A stretch of DNA of 57,963 nucleotides from Seminavis robusta (lineage: Eukaryota; Bacillariophyta; Bacillariophyceae; Naviculales; Naviculaceae). This document shows, piece by piece, positions 13,752 to 27,100 of this stretch. The notes beneath the pieces were generated by a model. That model was not told the DNA's origin. It did not search any database and was given only the letters and a program-made list of their open reading frames with translations. The position numbers were made by a program, and so were the translations under genes. The first letter of the stretch is position 1; every line of letters begins with the position of its first letter. The stretch covers positions 1 to 57,963 of the forward strand of contig CAICTM010000591.1 of the NCBI GenBank assembly GCA_903772945.1, given 5' to 3'.

Positions 13752-15123
13752 AGCCCATTGCTACGGTAGACCTGTAAATCCTTAGCCCACCTGATTTATT
13801 TGACCATCAATACCATAGATTACCATACCAGGTACCGATACGCTATGGAGGAGCAGGCATCAACATAAGTTTTGTTTCATGGTGTCTGTGCTGCTTTGTA
13901 TCCAAAGCACCAGTCGAGTCGCCACCGCTTGAGGAGGATTGGAAAACGTTCAATTGAGGTCGACAAGAAAGCTTGGATGGTCACAGAAAGATGAATGCCT
14001 TTCAAAAGCTTCATTTGTTGTTGTCCCCGGAGACGATTGCTGCGCACCATTAATTCCGTTTGAATGAAGCCCCATGATTTATTTCTATACCTGCCGAGGC
14101 ATCGGTGCTGCAAGGAGATCGTAAGATTGTAATCATGCTGTGTACGAACCATGGGCCTGCTCATGGGCTTTGTGGCGGCGGAGAGAATCATATACAGAGA
14201 GAACCACTACAGAGTTATGGTAGTAACATCGCATCATTCTCTGTGTCGTACAGTACTGTTGCTGCCAGCTACGCTCCGATACACTTCCTACGGTAGGCGC
14301 ATTGGCAACATCGTGGTATCCATCGTGCAATGCCTCTGTTGCATGCGTCCCATGGGTTCCTTTGTGTATCCAAAGATTCTGTTGTGCCTTACGACTAGCT
14401 AGTAGTAGTTACAGTAGGTAGCGTACGGTACGAATGTACTCTTTGAATGAATACCGGTAGTCTTCAAGAGCCGGACATCTGATATCTTTTCACCCCTCGC
14501 TCGAAAACATGTGGATCCAACTTTGTAGTTAGAACACGAGATTGAAGAAGACAGATTGATCCTGTGGAGACAAAGCCAATGCCATCGGATGCTTCAGTCT
14601 TGATTATTTCGCTGCAGTACTAGTACATAGGTACTCAAGAGGCACGCACGATGAGTAGGTTTGGGAAAGATCTTTCGAGAGGCGTGGAGCCATCTCAAAA
14701 TCTTGCTCGAACAGAAGAAATTCTGCCACGGCAAAAAAGTTGAGGGTAAGTCGACCATGGCGAATGCGATGATGCGGTTTGATCGAGCGAAGACTTGCAT
14801 ATTTGGCGGAAGGAGTTTGTAGAGGGAAGGAAACTAGCTTCCAGGGACGGTTGGAAGGGAAACTGTTTTCTGCTGTTGTTCTGCTTTGAATACTGTATCT
14901 CCATTCCATTGATTCTTTGCTCATCTTCGCTCCATTTTTGCTGCTCCTCTCGCTTCCAAACCTCCGTAGAAGAAACTATTGTTATTCAGATATAACTACT
15001 AGGAAATACTGCAAGAAGAGAAGAGAAGAAAACTTTGTCGAGTCGTACTGTACCTGGGCTCTCTGTTGGTGGAAGTGAAGCAGGAGAATTCGTGGTCCAA
15101 GCCAACGGTGAACAGACACTACC
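13752..15123. other. intergenic spacer between the two giant genes
   Basis: No convincing gene is visible here; the short open frames have no recognisable motifs and overlap on both strands. GTAC-type palindromes occur near 13830 and 14425. The last few hundred bases should hold the promoter and 5' leader of copy 2. No TATA or initiator element could be assigned with confidence. Confidence 0.6.
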
Positions 15124-18100
15124 ATGAAGAACGTTTTCTACTATAACATCACGGTCAAGTTCATCAGTGCAGGAGGGAGTTCCAGGGATGTTCCTCAGAC
15201 ACAAACTTTTGAAAAAGTTGCCAGTGACTCTCAGGTTGGGTTTGGGCAGGGCAACAATAAGACGACCGTCCCGAGGAGGGAAAAGTTTCAAGTCAGAAAA
15301 ACAAACTTTTGGAGGAACAGCGACAAACAATTGGCCGGTGTTCTCAATCGGGATCAGCTAGGCGGAAAAGTCTGCGTTTGTAGCTTTCGCCCGGAGGTAG
15401 ACAGATTTGTGGAAGTGGTTGGGAAATTGAATGTTGCTGCAATCATTGTCTCAAAGCATCCTAACGTGGACTGTGCCAAGCCAGTCTTTTGCCTGCCGGA
15501 AGCGGTTGTCAATAAACTTTCTCGATGGTGTAATGTTGATATTTACATTGAGGAAATCCAGGGAATGAAACCTGCAATGCCAAATGATCCTTTGCTGTGT
15601 GAAACAAATGTAGATGCCGAAATGAAAGAAAAAAGAACCAGAGACAACACAGCAACACGATCTTATGTGGACGCTCTCAAGGCGAATTGGAGTGAGCAGC
15701 AGCCTAGTCCCACTGCCACGTCCGTCTCGGGGGCATCTGTAACGGATGGACAATTCGAAGATGCTCCCGATGACAAGGTCTCGGCAAAAAAGGTGGAATC
15801 AAATCAGCGCACGAGTGAAACCAAGCAAAGCAAGAGAAGCAGCTGGGGGGGTCTGGGTCGACTTGGTGGCTATTTGGTGAGTTCTGTTTCATCGTTGGTC
15901 AAGGGTGAGCCAGAACTGATGAAGCTATTCAAGGCCAAGAATTGGTCACAAGACGACAACCATGAAGGATACCAAAGTGCGATAAAATTTGTCCAAGAAA
16001 ATGGCAAGGAGAAATGCGACGATGAGACGGTCACACAGGTCGTGGACTGGCTCAAAAACAATTCTGCTGGACCCATGCGACTCGCGGTATGCATGGAGAT
16101 TTGGCACTTGGTTGGAGAAAGGGACGTAGGGACACAGCTTTTCAATGAAATTGTGGTGTCGTTGGCCAAAATGAATATCAGTGAGAAACGAGCAGTTGGT
16201 CTCATGTGCAAACACAGCAAATTCTTGCGCCGACAAAAGCCACACAGAATCGTCGGGCAATTCTTTTCTGCCATGGTGCTCGAATTGGTTGCCCGCGGTG
16301 GAAAGCAGGCGGTCGCAGACTTACTTGAGACTGAAGCTTCAATGGGATCGTTCTGGGTGGCCACTCTCTTCTACTGGAATGACTCGGGGATGTTGGTCCA
16401 GAAAGAGGTCGACTGGGAGTTCTGGGAGCACATTCGAGTGCTCCTTTTGAACACTTTTGTCGGGGAGCACAAAAACGAGTTGATGTCGTTGATTGACGTT
16501 CAGCGTGCAAACACGATTGCTCTCTTGTTGCAACCAAGTCATTCGCAGATACACGACACCTTCTTTGACCTACCGCACTCCGTATCTCTGGAGTCTCATG
16601 TCACCGAGTGGATAATAAAACTCGCCGGTGGCCTCGTCAAGAAGCACCTTGCGGGTATAGATTGCTCCGAGGAATGGCAGAAAGTATTTGTTGTTCTGTC
16701 GGAGGCGTGTCCCACCCAATTGACGGACGGGAAATGTCGACAAGTGCTTGATCGGCTCGCACGACTTGCTAGCTATGACGATTGTCAGCGTTTCAAAATT
16801 TACAGTGTGATCGCTGCTGGAAGCCAAGAGACGACTCTGTACAGTAAAACTCTGTTTGCCTTGTGTGAGTGTCTTCGGCAAGATCTCATGGTGTGCAACC
16901 CCCAGATAGTGTCAGATCTCTCTTCCCTATTGCAATCGCCATTTGGCTCACAACTCATGCAAGGAAAGCGTGTTCTACTACGCGTCGTAAATTTCGCGGA
17001 GAGATCCATGCAGCATCCTGAAATCGAATTCGGTGGCAAATTACGCTTGCTCACGATACTCCATGCAGAAATGGCTGGCGGCAATCACGGGACTGACTGG
17101 AGCCGCCGAAAGTACGACGTAGTCGTGGGCTTATTGATCGAGGCGTTGCCATTGCATTCATGCAGAGAAAAGCTTGAAGATCTGCTGCTGCTGTCTCTTA
17201 GCACGATGCCCATATTTGAAGGATGTGCGGACGAAGTCGTAGCGCGTACTGTTGACACCTTTTCAAGTGAAGACGTGCTTGGCAACATTCGAGTGGTCAC
17301 GACCGCTTTGCTTCGCCTTGCCCAGAATCCATCGGGATCATTCGGATTCTGTTTATGCAGCCATCTACGCCTAGCTCTTGTGGGTTTTTGCTCGAGCTTT
17401 GACCGAGCTGCTGTGGTCCTTCTCGACCTTGCGTTCGATGAAAATCCTACTAGGGACACACAAGCTCTTGTCAGACAAGTCATCTCCAAAACTTTCAATC
17501 AGTGGAAGCCAACTTCTCTTATCCAACTGTCCCGTCTAAAGGGGATGTCCATCGATTTGTGTGCTCGATGCTTCCAAGTCAACACGACGCTTCATCCTAT
17601 GTTCAACTTCAAGGAGCATCTACTGCGACTGGTCATGGAGTGGATATCACGATTTGAAGCAGAAGCTGTCTTGCTTCGAGATCTAGAGGAAGGAAAGTTA
17701 TGTGCGGCCTCTCCCTTTTGGGTTGTGCTTGAGACGCACTGGAATAATTCAAAGATGCTGCCATCGCTGGACGACATAGTTTCCAAAATTAAAGACTTGG
17801 AGGAACTCGTGGGTTCAATTCTTGAGTCTTTGGCTGCGTCTCCCGACTGGAATTGCTCGTTGGTTGACCTCTTGAAAGCCTATGATTGGGTCGAAAGTGA
17901 AGGATCTGAATTCGAACGCGTTATTGCAACCTATTGCCCCATATCCCACGAAAACTATCAGACCTCTTTCGCACCGGAAGGGTTGGATGATGCGACGATG
18001 TTTCTGCACGTTCGCGAAACTGTGGCATTGCAGCAACTGCGTGAGGATGCTCTTGTGGCAGAGTCGCTACGGTCATCCTACTGGCATTCTCTTTCCATAT

Positions 18101-21100
18101 GCGATTTTTTTCTACAGCACAAGTCAAAGATCTTCGAAGGAGAGATCGGCCAGTTGTTGGATGGGCAGGTCGACCTTGAGGATCTTTCTTATGCCGTCGA
18201 TTCAACCCTTGAATCTATACAGGATCTTTTCTCCCCGGGTTGTGACTTCGAGGTTTTCAAGAAGAGCCTTGATGGCATTTCCATGGCGGAAGGGGTTTTG
18301 GAACATGAATGCTCCGTCCTGTTGAAGCGTCCGGAGTGTGGGTTGACCGACGAAGACGTCAATCGATTCCTAATTGTGGCGTCCTTCATGCAGATTGAAG
18401 GGCCACTCAGTGAGTTTCTGAACTTCTGTGAGCAAATGAAATTCAAAGTAATTCAAGACGAATTGTTTTCTGTGCTGAAGACGCTGGTGGCTTCGCTTGT
18501 GTCTTCCTCTTCCTCGGATCCAAAAGTTGAAGTCGTTCATGGCCTATGCTTGCAGCTTGATTCAACGCTGCACCCTGACTGTGGAGACTGCTCACAGGAT
18601 CCTTCAACGGTACTTACCCATCTGCGCCGACTGAGAGGGTTGTTCACTTTCCTTGGCAGCTTTTCCCATCACGGCGAGGTCTGGGTATTCTCAAGAGACA
18701 ACAAGTGGTTGGGCAAAGAGGGACTAGACCAATTCTATCTCGAATTCGAAAACGTCACAAACATAACCCTCGGTAATCATAAGGACTCTTTCTACATGAC
18801 GGTCCTGGATGCTTTGGAGCCAACTGTCCGAGTCATTTCAGCATTGGGAGGACTTCAAAGTGAGGAAAGCGTTCCAAGCATGCTTGAAAAGATATCATCA
18901 AACTCGGACATGTCTCGATGGATGGAAAATGGTGGCCACGACAATTTGAAGCAAGTCCAAGGCTCTTTGTCTTTGTTGCGGGGCTGGTTCTGTGATGGCG
19001 TCGATGAAAATGCCAAGATTGGGGCCGAACTTAAATCTATTCAACGCAGTGGAGTGTTCTCAATTTGTTTGTCCCCCAAATTGTCACTGCAGCTTCAGTA
19101 TACGCTGGCTACAAATGGAACGATGGAAGATCGCTGTGCCGCTGATGAAGAACTTGATGATTTGGTTGAACGCATGGGGATGATCCAGCATGACGATCCA
19201 GCAGATGCTCGCGCGGTTGAGGGATTCTTGAACCAGCATCGTGTGATGATGGCTGCGCGATCCAACTTTGCGGAAAGCTACGCAGTTGGATATCCTCTCC
19301 CAGGTTCAGAAGCGATGTCATGTTCCGCGGGCCACGAGTACCTCGATGAAGCAATGGCAATCTTGAAACGAAGCCAAACATCGCTGAAGGAAAAGGACTC
19401 CTGGCTTGACTCAACACGGAGTCGGTACCCCACGTCAATGCTGTTTTGGACGAAAGAACTGAAGCAAATATACGACATACTAGGTGGAGCACAGGACGAA
19501 ACAGTCTTGCGACGCCTGATGGCCATCCTTTCAAGGCTGGATTCAAGTCTTACCCGCGATCAGGTTTCAAGCATTGCCCTGCAGCACATGGGCCATCTGA
19601 AGGGGGATGAGGGCTGGTTGGTGATCACTTCGAAGTTTGTTGAGGATGTCCACCAGGCTGTGGGGGCTCCTTTCGAACAAAAGGAAAGGAATGAAGTTGG
19701 CGTTCTCAAGTTGCATACGCTGTCTTGTGATGCTGGCTGTGAGAGCGACGCAACACTGGGATTGTTGCAAAACATTTATAAGGTACGAAGCATGTTCATC
19801 GTTGGTGCAACTACAAATACGACCGAGCTCTGACTTACAGAAACTTTGCTCTCTGCGCAGAACCGGCTGCCCGCCGAATTTGAGATTCTATTTGTGTCTC
19901 CAGAGACTGAAAAAGAGGAAGTTGATCTGTTCTTGCGTCGATCGAAAGTATTCACCACAAACATATTCACCATAGTCAACGTTGACAAGATGGCGGGAAA
20001 TTCCCTTGAAAAAGTGCTCGACTTTACGTCAGACCGAGAGAATAAATCGCTGGGGCTGCGTCTGCACTTAATACAGGCAAAAACTTCGATGTTGCATACT
20101 TCAAGCTTCCTAGAGGGCAGCGAGTGGCGTCATTGTGCCACTGAAGACCAATCAAGTTGTTGGAGAAACATCATCAATGGCGAAAGATGCCAAAGCGTGA
20201 GCATCGTTCTCAGTGAGGCGAGTGGTGCTGGGAAGACTCGGTTGATTCGTAGAGAGATAAAACGGCGCCATCGTGATAAGGCAGTCGGTGCAATTACAGT
20301 CCATGAAGGGAGTATGATGGACTCCTTAACCGATGATATCATTGATGCTTTCAAACTGAACGGAAGTAAGAAAGCCATCCACTTTTCATTCATGTGTTTG
20401 CTCGAACCAAGCAGTGAGGTCAATTGCGCCTGGCTAGACACAATCAATCGATTCTTCTTTTCTTTTCTGGTTCTTGGCCTGATTCGAAACAGTGATTCTT
20501 CCAAATCATTCCATGTTGGAAACAGTGGGTGGACGATATACGTGGAGCTTCCATCGATGCTACGAGGCGGCAACGGAGAAACTGCTGTTGGTGCGACACA
20601 GGAATGGCTACGAAAGCATGTTCCAGTTCTATCCATTTGTGGTGAGGTTCGCCAGCCAGAACAGCGATTCTCTGTCGACGATGCAACGCGAAGAGTTTGC
20701 ACGTATCTTCGGGCCTACGAAGACGGAACAATTGACCGGAAGTTCAAACCCGGCTCTGGCAGGAAGAAGCTTGTCTTTGTCCTGGATAATTCAGGCAGCA
20801 TGGCAGAGATCGTTGGCAATGACAAGACTGCCTTGAGCGCTGCTGTGGATTGTGCATTGGAAATTTTTGATTCACACCTGAACCAAAACGATGTAAGTAA
20901 CTGTCACGGGACGGGACTATTTTGATCATTCTGAACTTCGACTTTAATCTTGTTCTTGAATCCAGATGGCTGGGGTTGTTCTTTTTAATCAAAATACATC
21001 CATCCAAGTACCCATCCAAGTTGTGACGGACGAGCACCACAAGGCAGAGCTGCGCAATTCATTGGACTGTGTTCGCTTCAGCGCGGGTGGAGGTACACGG

Positions 21101-24100
21101 ATGTATCCAGCCTTGCAATACGCTGTTGAAGACTGCCAGAGAACCCATGACGAAGATATGGAAACATGGATAATATGCTTGACTGATGGGTGTACAGGCG
21201 GTACAGACGAAACATTCCGTCCGTGCCTAGAAAACTCTTGTGACAATGTTCATGTCATCTTGATCGGAGTGAATCTGCCCCTTCAATATGGACAACGGAT
21301 GCAACTCCTCTGCAACAAGTATCAAGATCCTCCTGTGGAATCCAACAAGGGCCAGTACATTGCCTCACAAGCCAACATTGAATCACTCGTGGAGGCTTTC
21401 CAAACTGTTGCCAGGGCGATCCCAGTGTCCCAGACATTTGAGTTGGATGGACAAGTCAGCGATGGCGAATGTGGACGGCTCATTCATAAGTATGCACCGG
21501 ATTCCGTTCCAAGGCACAACATGCAGAAGATGAGCTTTTGGGTGAGCTTTCTGTACAGGCGAGTCAGTGTGCTGGATTCAAACGAGAACTACAATTACAA
21601 TGAAACCGTTGAACACTTGGGCAGCAGCTTGATGACAATCATGCTCTTTGAAGTGCAGAGAATACTTGACAAAGATCTTTCTTTGGATTGGGTCAACACG
21701 AACCATACTCAGCTTATCTATGATTTCGAAAACCCTGAAGCACCAGAGTTCCGTCTGCTCTGCACTTCACCACGTACTTTGGATCCTGTCCTTCGACAGC
21801 GGTATGAGAGCCTCAATCTGCCAGGCTTTTTCGTACCTTCGGAGATGCAGCTGCAGAGCCCTCGCTTTCTCTGTGAGCTTCTCTCGAAAGCCCTTGATAT
21901 CCCAGTCAGTGGTAGCGACTGCTTGAATTGTGTGAATAACGAAGGGTTTATCATTACAGTCGACTTTGCATTGAAGATGCTGTGTCTGGCTGAGAGGGTG
22001 TCTTGCCGCTGCCCAGCTATCTTGGAAGGTGAAACTGGAGTTTCGAAAACGGCACTCACAAAAATGTATTCAAAACTACTCAACCTGTCACATATTTTGA
22101 AAGCTGCAAGGCTCACTGCCCTGGATCTGGATGACATAGAGCAAGAGATCCAATCCATGGGATACAATGTGGATGATGGCCACATTGCTTTGGACAGACT
22201 GGAGAGATCGCTTGAATCTGCAGCAGAGCGTTCACGAGAGGGTACAACTGAATTGTCAGAGCTTCTGTACACTCTGCTAACCAAGAAGATTGAGCTAAGA
22301 CCAGCCCTCTTTCAAGACAAACCTGACAAATTCGACTCCAACCAGACTCAAGCAGTACTTGAAATGCTGAAGTGGTTTGGCTCCTCACTTGTCGAGCCCA
22401 CCTTCTTCAGCATTAATGTGGATGCCACATTGAGTGGTGATGACATCTCCAAATTGTTCATCCCTGTCCGTCAAGCTGCAAGAAAGCTCATGGGAGAGAA
22501 TTGTGCAATCATCGTTTTTCTTGATGAGGTGAACACATCCTCTGTCATTGGGCTCTTCAAAGAAATCGTGGTGGATCGCAGCCTTCATGGCGAAGTACTT
22601 GAGGGAAATATCATTCCTGTTGCAGCCTGCAACCCTGTACGCACGGCAGCCAAAGTTGCTACTAAAAGAGAACATGACATGGCAACTTGTTGGGCCAGCG
22701 GGCACTATCAGGTTGTTGCGTTGCCGCCTTCAATGGAAGATCTGAAATGGTCATTTGGGAGCCTCAATGCAGCTCAAGAGCGTGAATTCATTTCTCGCAG
22801 ACTGGAAATGACCGGAACAGACAAGATATCTCCTGGGCTGAGAATGTCTCTCACAGACCTGATATCCTCTTGCCAAGACACTATTCGGCGTTTGGCTGCA
22901 AGGCACCTTTGTGAAACAGTGTTTCATGAATCGCAGCCAGACGATGACGATCTTCAACAAAGGGCCGCCTCTGTGGTCTCGCTCAGGGATATCCAACGTG
23001 TCTTTACTTTGTATGGGTGGTTCCTGGACAATTTACACTTGCTTGATAAAGAGGCTCTGTCTCTGAAATCAAGTCAGCGAACGTCCATGGTTCTATCTGT
23101 TGCAATTGTGTACTACATGCGCTTGGACGCTGGATGTCGACGTGGACTTTTGGCTGTGATTGAGAATCTACCAGGAGAAAAGGGAGAGAAGCATAGCTTC
23201 AGGGGAGTTTTGGAGTCATCAATGGAAACAGTGATCAGAAACAGCTTGGTGCCACCAGGGATTGCTGTCACCATGGGCTTAAAAGAGAATCTTTTTGTCA
23301 CTCTTGTATGCACTCTTTCATGTGTTCCTCTTCTCATGGTTGGCCGGCCTGGCTCGTCGAAAACGCTCAGTGTCAATATGCTGGCTGATAATGCCACTGG
23401 AGAAGACAGCTCCAGCCCATTCTACAGGGCTCTTTCCCGTTTGTCCCTCTTTCATTACCAATGCAGCAAGGAGACATCGAGCCGGGAAATTGCAGCTATC
23501 TTCCGGAAAGCAAGTCAAAGGCAAGAGAAACTTGATCCAAGTAAGCAACGCTGTGTTGTCTTTATGGATGAGGCGGGGCTGCCAGAGGAAGACCGTGAGT
23601 CACTGAAGGTTTTGCATTACCTACTTGAGTCATGTGCTCAGAAGGCTGCAGTTGGGTTTGTGGCAATCGCCAACCACATCCTCGATGCCGCCAAGAGCAA
23701 CCGGTGTGCAGTGCTGTTGCGCCCAGAACCTGATGAAGAAGAAATGGCAACAATTGCCAGTGGTTTGCTTTACTGCAAAACCACTGATGGCACGATTGTT
23801 ACAAGGGAAGTTTGCGTTGGGGACACTTTGCTTCCAGCTGACAAGTTCGCCCGCCAAGTTTGCACCTCCTACGACACAGTTATCAAGGGTGGTTTGACCA
23901 ACAAAGATGCCCACACTTTCTATGGCTTGCGAGATTTCATATATTTCCTTCGCTCGGTGAAGGCCAACGCTAGAGAAACCTCGATGACTAAGCTACACAT
24001 TTCAATTCGCAGCCTGGTCCAAGCAATTGAGCGGAATTTCAACGGGCTAGAGAAGCGAGCATTATACGAGACCATCGTGGTTTTCCTCAAGCCATTTTGC

Positions 24101-27100
24101 AATTCATCGGAAATGAGGCGAATCTTTTCTCAGATTGCAAGAGATCCCTTGGAAATCATTCGGGCGTCTCTAGAGCAAAACTGTGCTTGTGTGGACCAAG
24201 AGAACAGGGCTCGATTTGCAATGTTCATTGATTCTTCGGAGGATGATTCTATCATGAGGCTCCTGCACCTGATGGGGCTTCTCGAGGACTCAAAAAGGTC
24301 CCTCTTCAAGCTCTCTCACATGCCTGATGAGAGTGCATTGGAAAGAATGCGTCTTATATCAGGGGTTAAGTTTGCTGCTGGTCAAGGCAAAGCAGCCCTC
24401 CTCAGCCAAACAGAGCCTGTCAACGAGGCATTCTATGACATTACCAACCAGCAATTCCGGATGGTGAAAGATAGGGATGGACAGCAGCTTCTTTTTACCA
24501 ATATTGCAGTCGGAGGGGTGTCTCGGCGAAGCCAGGTTAATCCATCTTTTGAATGCATTGTCCACGCACGGAGCTCTCAAATCAAGGAACTGCCAGCCCC
24601 TTATCTTAACAGGTACGTTCGGAGAACCGCGTGCGATTCATTTCCTATGCATTGCTTTGGTTGGAACCATTGTTCTCTCATCAAAGTTCTTCTTGCTTGA
24701 TACACCAGATTCGAAAAGTTTCAACTGGACATTAAGGATGTGATTGTGGCCGGATTGACAAAGCTTGGACCGGGCATGGCATCTGTGATACAGCAGGCTC
24801 GATCCCAGACCCTTCTTCTCCTCAAGCCATTGATTGAACACTATGGCCTGTTTGGATGGGCTGAAAATGAGCGGACATTGGATGGTGTTTTCATCGACAT
24901 GCTGCCAGCTTGGGCGCTTCAAGGGGACAAGCCATCGTTCGTTGCAGAGGAGGAGGATTCTTTTGCCGATGTTATGGCTAAGTTCCTCAAAGTGGCATCT
25001 TCTTTGAGCGTTGCAGCCAGTGACATCATGGTACTTGTGCGCATATCCAAAAAGCATCTGCCAGAAGACCAAGCAGAGCTCTTGGGTCTCCTGGAAGATG
25101 GAGAGGTTGCAGTTGCGGAATTGCAGCTGGCTCTTCGGAGCTTGTTGGCACAACCCAGCGACGGCGTTCTTGACAACTTTTGCAAATCAGTTGTACAGAT
25201 GATCATGACGCGGTATGCAGTTAACACCCTTTTACAGCTTGCAACTCCGGAATCCGTGTTCGCACAGCGGCATGCCTTGCCGGCTGATGTGTTTGAGTGG
25301 TATCTTGAATCATCAGGACATTGTTCTCTGCAAGAGCTAATCCAAACTGAGCTGGAGAATCTCATGAGGCCAAAAATGATCGTCGCTTATTCGAGGACAG
25401 ATGCGTGTAACCTTTCCATTGCAACTCTCTCGAAAGGACAGAATGACGTTGTAGTGGAGCGGCTGGAATTGCTAAGGAGCGAAGCCAAGGTCCGGGGCTC
25501 AGTTTTGGCTTGGATTCAGCACGATGAAAAGCGAGTTTACGTACTCGTTGTTGACATGAAGGGGCAAAAATCCGTGGAGCAGTGCAACTACATCAGGATG
25601 CTTGTGGAGAGTCACTTATCAAACACAACAAACAAGATTTTTGTGCTGCTTCTCCACTATCCTCCTTCTACATTTCTCAAGTCAAGCTGGTACCCAGCAT
25701 TAAGCCTTGGTGGTTGGAGCCACTTTTTCCTCGATGGCATGGATCAGGTCCGGGGGCTTGGCACAAATCAGTTCATGAGACTGTCATGTGAAATTGAGGA
25801 TGCGCAAGAGAGCGATTTGGTGAAAAACCTACTTGGCTTCCTGGAACAAATGCTGCCCACCGCCCTATCGACTATCGCGTGCAGACAACCATTTCCCCGA
25901 ACAGGTGGTGGCGTTGACCCTTTCAACGATCAGTTAGAGCAGCTTGCACAGCTGTTCTCGCAGAAGGTCGGAGACCATACAGTCCAAGAAGTTCTCTGCA
26001 AGAAGTTTGCACGTGAATGGATGGAAGAGGCCCTCCCATATGCGACCAAGCTAGCCTCAAGGGCTCTTCTCGAGGGAACAACGCAGCTCTCGATGAATGC
26101 TTCGATTCATCGATCCCTGGAAAAAGCATTTGAATCGTTTTTGCTTCTGCATTTGGGGGAAATTCTTGCAGGCAGGAACTACGAAGTTATCACAAATGGG
26201 GCGTCGGAAGAGGTTAGGCAACTGTTCGGAAAGGTGTTGGAATCATTGCCAGCGGTCCCCTTCGAAGAGATCCTGCTGCAGCAAGATTCTCCCAGTGTGA
26301 ACCGCCAGCGCCGTGCGGATGAAACCGAAACAATCCCTAGATTTCCTTTTTTCAATTTCATTTCTTCGGCACTCAAAGAATGCATTGAGATCGCCGAAAA
26401 GGAGATACTGATGAAGCAGAAAGGCGGTCGTGATAAGCACAGAAGAGCCTGCAAAGGAAAAGCCCTTCTTGAAACATGCACGGAAATCATGGACAATCTG
26501 AAGGACGGTGATGACACTGGCTCACATCGTGCAAGCTTGATTCTTGACGTAGTTGGATCAGTGGTTTCTTCTGAGGACGATGACCTTTTCAAGCGTTATC
26601 TACAGGAATTTGTCCAGAACAGAACAGGTTGCACGGCAAATTCAGTCGCTGTCGACTGGCTTGATTCACAGACAAGGGACCTGGGGGGCGGTCAAAGGAG
26701 TATTCTGGCCATGCATTGCTTCCAACGAGAGCGCCCACTGGAAATCATGAGAATTGTCCCCTGGTCAAAGTCAATGCAGTTTGCTGAGCCAGAGAACGCT
26801 TTGAGCGGTTGGCAGGAATCGTCCTTTGCAACAACCTGTTTCCTCCGCATGTTGGAACACTTCGAAACGACGCTTGTGACATGCGCGGATTCGAATTGGA
26901 GAGGGCTGCTATCTTCGTTTGTTGCCCAACTCAACATGGGGCTTGTCGATGACCGGGTTCTTGAACGCCAAGACGTCCGAAACCGCATCCGTGTGCTGGT
27001 TGGGGTTCTTGGGCTGCTCAGGGTTGGGGTCCCAAATATCCCGTCTGTGGTTTCGACGTGGTATGATGAAGATCTCAGCCTAATCACGGTCAGTGCCGAG

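Noticed and set aside
15400..15540. PA-like domain near the N-terminus of copy 2
   Set aside because: Only a loose hydrophobic pattern was seen; not enough for a call.
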